DNA from: an uncultured Pseudomonadota bacterium
GTDB lineage: Bacteria; Myxococcota_A; UBA796; GCA-2862545
NCBI GenBank assembly: GCA_937891875.1
Contig: CALATR010000832.1
Coordinates: forward strand, 1 to 5,046
Length of the DNA stretch: 5,046 bases
Reading direction: 5' to 3'
Below the pieces are notes generated by a model. The model searched no databases. It was not told where the DNA came from and was given only the letters and a program-made list of their open reading frames with translations. Both the position numbers and the translations under genes were made by a program. Of this stretch, positions 1 to 5,046 are shown in pieces; position 1 is the first letter of the stretch, and each line of letters begins with the position of its first letter.

Positions 1-668
1 AGGGTGTGCGAGGCCAGCTGGCCGCCGGCGGTGGCGGTGAGCAGCACGGTTCCGGGGGTGTCGGACACGTAGAGGGCGGACGCGCTGGTGACGTCGCCGT
101 CCTCGGTCAGGCGCAGGCTGGCGGCGCCGTGCACGGTGCCCACGGTGGCGGACAGATCGACCGGAACACCGCGGGCCTCGGGGTTGGCGGTGAGGCGCAG
201 GGCGGCCTGGGTGACGCCGTCTGCGGGGAGCCAGTCGAGGGTGCTGCCGAGATCGACGTCGAGGTTCAGCTCGGTGACGTCGCCCCGCTCGACCGGGGAG
301 ACGCTGACGTCGAAGGTGCTCAGGGTCGCGGTCACACCGCAGGCGTCCTCGGCGATGACGTCCACGGCGGCGACGTCGTCCTCGGCCATCGAGGCGAGCA
401 CGGACCAGGGCACGGCGACGCTGAAGCGCTCGAAGTTGAAGCTGTCCGAGGTCGCGGGCACGCCGGCCACGGTGATCTGGCGGATGGCGAGCCCGCGGGC
501 GTGGGACGCGCTGCCCTGGACGACGAGCTCGCTGTCGACGACGTCGTCGACCGGACCCTCGATCAGGCTCCCGGACAGGTCGGCGTCGACGGCGGCGTCG
601 CAGGCGGCGGTCAGCTCGGGAGGCTCACAGGCGATGAGCAGCAGGAGTGCAGGTGCGAGGCGGATCAT
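1..668 (-). CDS. Lipoprotein with tandem bacterial Ig-like domains, 3' end outside window
   Basis: 222 complete codons are visible from ATG 666-668, and the frame runs off the left edge without a stop. The N-terminus MIRLAPALLLLIAC has one Arg, a hydrophobic stretch and a canonical lipobox (L-I-A-C), so signal peptidase II would cleave before Cys14 and the protein would be membrane-anchored. About residues 40-125 form a strand-rich Ig-like domain; Cys23 and Cys110 could pair. About 150-222 resembles the invasin/Big_1 type of Ig-like domain: ANPEARGVPVDLSATVGTV, then a DGDVTSASAL turn, then SDTPGTVLLTATAGG, the usual 'given dG..ta.a.l.S...Gt..vtA' pattern. Such domains serve adhesion or act as extracellular spacers; whatever lies at the missing C-terminus may carry the specific function. 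The start is supported by an AAGGGG 8 nt upstream and by the 1-nt overlap with the preceding stop. Very few basic and many acidic residues fit an exported protein. Confidence 0.85.
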   Translation of the reverse strand, partial: MIRLAPALLLLIACEPPELTAACDAAVDADLSGSLIEGPVDDVVDSELVVQGSASHARGLAIRQITVAGVPATSDSFNFERFSVAVPWSVLASMAEDDVAAVDVIAEDACGVTATLSTFDVSVSPVERGDVTELNLDVDLGSTLDWLPADGVTQAALRLTANPEARGVPVDLSATVGTVHGAASLRLTEDGDVTSASALYVSDTPGTVLLTATAGGQLASHT

Positions 669-670
669 CA
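666..670 (-). promoter_or_regulatory. TGATG stop/start overlap, probable translational coupling
   Basis: On the minus strand the TGA of the 503-residue protein (668-670) shares its A with the ATG of the lipoprotein gene (666-668). This arrangement usually lets a terminating ribosome restart directly on the next gene, so the two proteins are probably made in linked amounts. Confidence 0.85.
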
Positions 671-2179
671 GAGCATCCCCTTGCTGGCGACCTTGAAGAA
701 GGTGGGGGTCACGTTGAGCACGAGTCCGACGCCCACGCCCCAGCCCTCGGTGACCGGGGGCTCCCCGGTGACCGGGCTGCCCACGTGCACGCCGTCGGCG
801 AGGCGGGTGACCCGGCGGGTGACGACCGTCGCGGCGACGCTGAAGCTCGAGACCGGCTCCCACTCGGCACCGACGTGCACGCTGGTGAGCACGTCGACGC
901 CGCTGGCGCGCGGGGCGACCAGGCCGAGGCCGACGTAGGGGGCGAAGCAGGCCGGCGCCTTGACGCAGCCATTGGCGGGGCGGCCGCCGCGGTCGAGGAA
1001 GGGGGCGAAGCCTACGACCAGCTCCACGTCGGTGCCGCCGCGTGAGGTGGCGATGACCTCGCGGGTGGTGGCACCGTCGCGGGCTGCCGCGCCGTACTCT
1101 GCGTCGAGAGCGCCGCCGCCGATGAAGGCGATGCCCGTGCGCAGGGCGCCGTCGTAGGTCCGCTGCACGACCAGCTCGTAGACCAGGGTCTCGCCGCTGC
1201 CGAGGGTGAGCACGACGCTCGCGTCGCCGGGGGGGCGCGGGGCGAAGTCGCGGGGGGTCACCGTGGTCGGGGCCTCGGTGTCCCGGCTGCTGACGGCCTC
1301 CTCGTCACCGCGCACGCCGCGCCGGGTCACCCCCGGGCTGCCGCGCTGGGCGATGCCGATCGGGCTGACGACGTAGTGCTTCACCCGGACGACGACCTCG
1401 GTGTCGGGCTTGACCACCTGCCGGCGGTCGCTCGCCTGCATGCGCGGGCTCGGCCCGGTGAGATCCCAGCACAGGACCAGCTCGTCCTCGCCGGCGTCGG
1501 GGCACCAGGCCTCGGCCTCGGGGTCGGCGAACGCGGTCGGATCCTCGGTGTCGATGGGGGCGTCGACCGGGGCGTCGGTGGTGCCCGGATCGGTGCCGGG
1601 GACGGGCTCGCCGATGGCCGCGGCCGGGCCGAGGAGCGAGAGGAGCTCCCCGTCCTGCACCGCAAAGGCGAGGGGGGAGCTCGCGAGGCCGGCCTGACCC
1701 GCGGTGAGCTCGGCGGCGCCGTCCTGCACGGCGACCCGGCTCCACCCGGCCTCGGGATCGGCGACCGCGATCTCGGACGGGCCGGCGTCGAACGACAGCG
1801 TCGTGCCGGCGAGCTCGGCGGGCAGGGCGGATCGGGGCTCGGCGAGCTCGGCGGTGGCGGTGAACGTCTGGCCGTCGTGGGCGACCCGCAGGCCCACCAC
1901 GCCGGCGTCGGTGCCCGGCTCGGCGGGGAAGCCGAGGGTCCACAGGGCGGGGCAGGTGGCGGCGCGCTCGATGCGGGCGACGTGGTCGGGGCGCACGTCG
2001 AGCTGGCAGGCGGCGTTGACGACAACACCGTCGTAGAGCACATCAGCGGCGATGGCACCGGCGTCGGGCAGGGAGCCCGACACGACCGGCACGTGGCCGT
2101 CGGCGAGGGTGAACGGGTCGACGTCCAGGGTGGCGTCGACGGCGGCCGCGGTGGCGGCCAGGGAGAGCAGGGTCAGCAC
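668..2179 (-). CDS. Predicted exported protein with Ig-like N-terminal half and beta-barrel-like C-terminus; family not recognised
   Basis: 503 residues from a GTG start at 2177-2179. No ATG or GTG lies upstream in this frame back to the preceding gene's stop, and a GGAGG stands 4 nt upstream. Residues 1-16 (LTLLSLAATAAAVDA after the start) look like a short signal peptide, though without the usual basic N-terminus. Residues 17-185 are strand-rich and Ig-like in character. About 190-224 is a Pro/Asp/Thr-rich, acidic linker. Residues 225-275 hold a W-C...C-W pair followed by strands (EVVVRVKHYVV). From about 320 to the end, alternating polar/apolar strands and glycines (YVGLGLVAP, GWGVGVGLVLNVTPTFF) suggest an outer-membrane beta-barrel or porin-like sheet. 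The last residue is Leu rather than the usual aromatic. Six cysteines (58, 76, 226, 237, 405, 411) fall in three close pairs, fitting disulfides in an oxidising compartment. The stop overlaps the next gene's start. Function unknown; a role with the upstream caspase is inferred only from context. Confidence 0.88.
   Translation of the reverse strand: MLTLLSLAATAAAVDATLDVDPFTLADGHVPVVSGSLPDAGAIAADVLYDGVVVNAACQLDVRPDHVARIERAATCPALWTLGFPAEPGTDAGVVGLRVAHDGQTFTATAELAEPRSALPAELAGTTLSFDAGPSEIAVADPEAGWSRVAVQDGAAELTAGQAGLASSPLAFAVQDGELLSLLGPAAAIGEPVPGTDPGTTDAPVDAPIDTEDPTAFADPEAEAWCPDAGEDELVLCWDLTGPSPRMQASDRRQVVKPDTEVVVRVKHYVVSPIGIAQRGSPGVTRRGVRGDEEAVSSRDTEAPTTVTPRDFAPRPPGDASVVLTLGSGETLVYELVVQRTYDGALRTGIAFIGGGALDAEYGAAARDGATTREVIATSRGGTDVELVVGFAPFLDRGGRPANGCVKAPACFAPYVGLGLVAPRASGVDVLTSVHVGAEWEPVSSFSVAATVVTRRVTRLADGVHVGSPVTGEPPVTEGWGVGVGLVLNVTPTFFKVASKGML
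677..682 (-). promoter_or_regulatory. Ribosome binding site of the lipoprotein gene
   Basis: AAGGGG on the minus strand, one base off AAGGAG, separated by 8 nt from the ATG at 666-668. It lies inside the last codons of the preceding gene (Ser-Lys-Gly-Met-Leu end) and supports this start. Confidence 0.5.
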
Positions 2180-2270
2180 CCATCCTCCAGTCTGAGGGTC
2201 CGCAGCAGAACATGGGGGGGTGTCCGGAGCAAAGCCCGAACCCGCAGTGCGGCCGCTGGCATCCCGCGGA
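2180..2270. other. 91-bp intergenic region between caspase gene and exported-protein gene
   Basis: No coding potential of its own. Read on the minus strand it contains a small inverted repeat CCGCACTGCGG (2242-2252), too short and lacking a T-run to be an intrinsic terminator. It also holds an imperfect direct repeat TGCTCCGGAC / TGCTGCGGAC (2222-2231 and 2198-2207, 9 of 10 bases alike, 24 bp apart), a run of seven C, and the GGAGG of the next gene. I see no convincing -35/-10 pair. The genes could be co-transcribed through it, or it could hold a weak internal promoter. Confidence 0.6.
2184..2188 (-). promoter_or_regulatory. Ribosome binding site deciding the GTG start of the 503-residue protein
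   Basis: GGAGG on the minus strand, 4 nt before the GTG at 2177-2179. The spacing is short but workable. An ATG at 2181-2183 directly abuts the GGAGG; it is in a different frame and too close to be used, so the GTG is the better start. Confidence 0.55.
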
Positions 2271-5046
2271 TCACTTGCCGGCGGCCACGCGCTCTACGGT
2301 GGCGGCGACGGCCTTGGACACGGCGTCCGCGTCGGCTCCCTTCACGGTCTCGCTGGCGAGCACGTCCTCGCCGCGCAGCACGCGCAGCTCGACGACGAGA
2401 CCCACCTCTGCCTTGCGGTAGCGGCCGGCGACCACGAGGCCTCCGTCCCAGCCGCGGCCGTCGATGAAGACGAAGGGGGCGGTGACCCCGCCGCTCCGGT
2501 CGCGCAGGGCGGTGTCGACGCGCTCGGCCAGGCCCAGGCTGTCGTCGAAGCGCACGTCGTCCTGGAAGTTGGTCCGCAGCACGACCGGCTTGCCCTTCGC
2601 CAGCTGGATGGTCTCCTTGACCGCCGGGGTGGCCCGGCCGATGTCGAAGCTGCCGCCGCCCCGGGGGATCGCGACCACGGGCTGCTGCACGCCCCCCACG
2701 CCGCGGGCCAGCTCGGGGACCCGGTCGCTGGCGTAGGCGAACAGGCCGCCCACGTCCCACAAGGTGCCCTCGCGCAGGGCGGCGCCGCGCATGCCGGAGA
2801 GCAGGCTGTAGGTGAGCAGGCCCTGGCCGTACTGGAACGCCTCGTAGGACACGGCGTCGGCGGACGCGCCCGCGAGCACGAACAGCCCGGCCCGGTCCTT
2901 CATGCGGTCCAGCGCGCGGACCTGGTCGCCGGGGACTGCGCGGGCGGCGGTGAGATCGTCGACCACCTTGCCGCTGTGGCAGGTGTCGAGCACCAGCACC
3001 TGCTTGGCCGCGGGAATGCTGGCCAGGATCTCGGACAAGCGGCGGCTGGACAGGGCGACTCGCTCGCGCACGGCGGGGTCGCTGACGTCGGCGGTCCAGG
3101 CGTCGGCGAGCAGGATCTGCAGCTCGCCGTCGGAGCCCGGACTGACCACGCCGTGGCCGGCGAAGTAGACCACGACGACATCCTCGGGGCGGGCATCCGC
3201 GGCGAGGGCCACGAGGGCGTCCTCGACCGCCTTGCGGGTGGGGCGGGGGTGGCCGGACTCGGTCGAGAGCAGGGTCACGTCGGCGTCGTCGAACAAGGCC
3301 TTGCCGCCGGCGCGCAGGGCGTTGGCGAACGCGACCGCATCCCGCCCCGAGTAGCGCAGGTCCAGCCCGTCACCGGCGTAGTCCGCGGTGCCGACCACCA
3401 GCGCGCGCAGGCGGGGGTCTCGGCGCTCGCCCGCGGCCTGGAAGCGCGCCTGCACCCCGCGGCTGACCAGCGAGCCGTCGGCGTTGGCGGCGAAGACCTC
3501 GATGATGTTCTCGCTGCCCGGCTGCACCAGCGGCGAGTCCTCCACGTCGAGCACCAGGTTCACGTCCCCGGGGCCGGCGCCGCGGGCGCCCACCGCTCGC
3601 AGATCGGCCGCGATCTCCTTGCCGTTCAGGCGCACGATCACGGGGCCGATCCCGCCAGAACGGGCGTTGATCGTGACCTTCAGGCGCCCACTCTCGATGT
3701 CCGCGTCGACCTTGGGGTGCAGGGCGACCCGGTCGAGCCCCTGCACGTCGCGCAGGCTGACCTCGCCCTTCCCGGTGCACGCGCCGAGCAGGCCGGGGTG
3801 CCAGTAGCGGGCCTTGAGCTGGTCCAGGGACACGGGCTCGCCGTCGACGACCCAGTGCAGGTGCGCGATGTCGCCGGCGGAGGAGGCGTCGTAGCGGCCC
3901 TCCCGGTCGACCACCGCCCAGGTGCCGTCGCTGAAGCTGTAGAGCGAGCACCGCGGCGTCTCCCCGCCCGCCTTCGCGTCCCAGATGTGGATCGCGCCGT
4001 CCTCGCCGCCGGTGATCAGGCGGTCGCCGACCCAGGCCAGGGTGGTGACCGGACCGGCGTGGGCGACGAGCATCTCCGGATCCTCCGCCGCGACCGGGCC
4101 CCACTCGGACTCCTCCATCGCGACCTCGCCGTCCCACAGCAGCACCGGTCCGGCCGTCGAGCCCAGGGCGACCAGCCCGTCTGCGGGACGGACCGCGAGC
4201 GAGAGCCAGGAGCCGTCGAAGCCCCACGGCGGGGTCGACTCGGTGACCTGCTCGGTCTTCACGTCGATGTGGAAGAGGCGACCGTCCTGGGAGACGCCGG
4301 TGAGGGTGTCGCCGACGAGGTCGTTGGCGAAGGCGCCGAGCTTGGGCACGTGCACGAGCTCCGCGCGCGACTCCAGGTCGAGCACCCGCACCCCGTCGAA
4401 CATGTGGCTGACCAGGGCCCGATCGCCGTGGCCGGACGCCCGGAAGAAGCGGTCCAGCGCCTTCCACTCGGACATCTCGCCGCTGCGGACGTCGAGCACG
4501 GTGCCGCCCGAGTCCCCGACGCCGACGAGGTCGCGGGAGAGCAGGCGGAACCGCGCGCCGGACTGCACACCCTCCAGCTCGAAGGTCTGCAGCACCTCGC
4601 CGCGGTGCAGGTCGAGGACCTCGAGGGTGAGCTCGTCGACGAAGGCCTTCGTCGGGTCTTCCGGCTCGGCGCGGACCAGGGCGACGGCCTCGTGGGGGAG
4701 CACGTCCACCGGGTGGCGATCCGCCCGGCCGCGCACGGGGGGGCCGCCGTCGAGGGGCCAGCGCACCAGGGGGAGATCGGCCTGCACGACCGCGATGTGC
4801 TCGTCGTGCACGGCCAGCTCGCGGACGGCGTGCACGACCTTGCGCGAGCGCGACCGGACCTGTCCCTTCGGGCCCGCCTGCTCGATGGCGCCGTCTCCGC
4901 CGAGGGCGGCCGGCTCGCCGTCGATGAAGGCCACCCGGGTGGTGCGCCCGCTGGTGGCCCAGGTGCGCACGCCGTCCGCCGCGGTCCACACGCCCAGGGT
5001 GCCGTTGGTGATCCACGCGAGGCGAGCGTCCTGGAACAGGGCGTCC
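2271..5046 (-). CDS. WD40-repeat / caspase-like (peptidase C14, metacaspase-type) multidomain protein, 5' end outside window
   Basis: Partial gene: the frame is open to the right edge (first full codon 5043-5045). A GTG at 4989-4991 is probably internal, because it sits inside a propeller blade (LGVWTA). Numbering from the first visible codon (924 residues): 1-357 are beta-propeller blades, mostly degenerate, ending in a canonical WD40 blade at 325-357 (LVAHAGPV, LITGGEDGAIHIWD). Residues 374-421 are a linker module (TWAVVDREGRYD, then LHWVVDGEP, then KARYWHPGLLG) of the kind I know from between WD40 and caspase domains in bacterial fusions. An Ig-like beta domain follows at about 446-538. 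The caspase-type peptidase spans about 545-803: strand LRALVVG, catalytic His631 in YFAGHG, catalytic Cys689 in DTCHSG, and a small-subunit-like part after it. A C-terminal alpha/beta domain (809-924) ends the protein. The family is cysteine proteases of clan CD; the propeller probably regulates or recruits. The substrate is unknown, and location cannot be judged without the N-terminus. The gene is the first of the three visible and lies 91 bp before the next. Confidence 0.93.
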   Translation of the reverse strand, partial: DALFQDARLAWITNGTLGVWTAADGVRTWATSGRTTRVAFIDGEPAALGGDGAIEQAGPKGQVRSRSRKVVHAVRELAVHDEHIAVVQADLPLVRWPLDGGPPVRGRADRHPVDVLPHEAVALVRAEPEDPTKAFVDELTLEVLDLHRGEVLQTFELEGVQSGARFRLLSRDLVGVGDSGGTVLDVRSGEMSEWKALDRFFRASGHGDRALVSHMFDGVRVLDLESRAELVHVPKLGAFANDLVGDTLTGVSQDGRLFHIDVKTEQVTESTPPWGFDGSWLSLAVRPADGLVALGSTAGPVLLWDGEVAMEESEWGPVAAEDPEMLVAHAGPVTTLAWVGDRLITGGEDGAIHIWDAKAGGETPRCSLYSFSDGTWAVVDREGRYDASSAGDIAHLHWVVDGEPVSLDQLKARYWHPGLLGACTGKGEVSLRDVQGLDRVALHPKVDADIESGRLKVTINARSGGIGPVIVRLNGKEIAADLRAVGARGAGPGDVNLVLDVEDSPLVQPGSENIIEVFAANADGSLVSRGVQARFQAAGERRDPRLRALVVGTADYAGDGLDLRYSGRDAVAFANALRAGGKALFDDADVTLLSTESGHPRPTRKAVEDALVALAADARPEDVVVVYFAGHGVVSPGSDGELQILLADAWTADVSDPAVRERVALSSRRLSEILASIPAAKQVLVLDTCHSGKVVDDLTAARAVPGDQVRALDRMKDRAGLFVLAGASADAVSYEAFQYGQGLLTYSLLSGMRGAALREGTLWDVGGLFAYASDRVPELARGVGGVQQPVVAIPRGGGSFDIGRATPAVKETIQLAKGKPVVLRTNFQDDVRFDDSLGLAERVDTALRDRSGGVTAPFVFIDGRGWDGGLVVAGRYRKAEVGLVVELRVLRGEDVLASETVKGADADAVSKAVAATVERVAAGK

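Noticed and set aside
6..938. Plus-strand 310-codon open frame
   Set aside because: Gly/Ala/His-rich composition and lack of domain character mark it as the antisense shadow of the lipoprotein gene and the end of the middle gene. It also crosses the well-supported TGATG junction.
1229..1235. Seven-G runs (also 2214-2220 and 4737-4743) as phase-variation tracts or frameshift errors
   Set aside because: The coding frames run through the two genic runs with sensible protein on both sides, and runs of seven are expected now and then in DNA this GC-rich.
1700..1860. Repeated GAGCTCGGCGG-type strings as a DNA repeat
   Set aside because: The three copies each encode Ala-Glu-Leu in the middle gene with high-GC codons and uneven spacing; explained by protein and codon composition.
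2242..2252. CCGCAGTGCGG inverted repeat as an intrinsic terminator of the caspase gene
   Set aside because: The stem is only 4-5 bp and no T-run follows on the minus strand.
1376..2467. Plus-strand 363-codon open frame spanning the intergenic gap
   Set aside because: Low-complexity Gly/Arg composition; antisense to two genes with recognisable protein features; no ribosome binding site or motif supports it.
4989..4991. GTG as the true start of the caspase protein
   Set aside because: The frame stays open upstream to the window edge, and the preceding residues (ARLAWITNGTLG) continue a propeller blade into VWTA. The real start is outside the window.
3370..5016. Minus-strand 548-codon frame inside the caspase gene
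   Set aside because: Arg/Pro/Gly-rich translation in another frame of the same strand, a typical GC-bias shadow of the WD40-caspase reading frame.
1..5046. tRNA, rRNA, CRISPR array, insertion sequence or attachment site
   Set aside because: The window is almost fully covered by three coding regions. I saw no spaced repeats, transposase motifs, terminal inverted repeats or tRNA-like cloverleaf.

Overview
The window is very GC-rich. G or C dominates third codon positions, and the opposite-strand and other-frame ORFs are long and repetitive, as expected for such DNA. Three genes, all on the minus strand and read right to left, fill it almost completely. A WD40-caspase fusion, a lipoprotein with a clear lipobox and a probable exported envelope protein together suggest a Gram-negative, high-GC bacterium with a complex lifestyle. 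A myxobacterium or related deltaproteobacterial lineage is the best guess, but this is inference: no taxonomic marker is present.

Right part (2271-5046): the 3' 924 codons of a large multidomain protein whose start lies beyond the right edge. In order it carries a mostly degenerate beta-propeller ending in one canonical WD40 blade, a conserved linker module, an Ig-like beta domain, a caspase/metacaspase-type peptidase domain with both catalytic residues present (His in YFAGHG, Cys in DTCHSG), and a C-terminal alpha/beta appendix. A 91-bp gap (2180-2270) follows, with no terminator visible.

Middle (668-2179): a 503-residue protein with a probable signal peptide, an Ig-like N-terminal half, a Pro/Asp/Thr-rich linker and a C-terminal region whose pattern suggests membrane beta-strands. 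I do not recognise a named family.

Left (1-668): a lipoprotein with tandem Ig-like domains, the second invasin/Big_1-like, cut by the left edge. Its ATG overlaps the stop of the middle gene (TGATG), so the two are probably translationally coupled.

Working model (inference): a single transcription unit encodes a propeller-gated caspase-like protease together with two envelope proteins. The propeller and Ig-like modules would serve protein-protein recognition, the peptidase would be the effector, and the two exported proteins would be a surface or outer-membrane component. Nothing in the sequence proves that the three proteins work together. The combination of a WD40-caspase with a putative beta-barrel protein and an Ig-like lipoprotein is the most notable aspect of the window.
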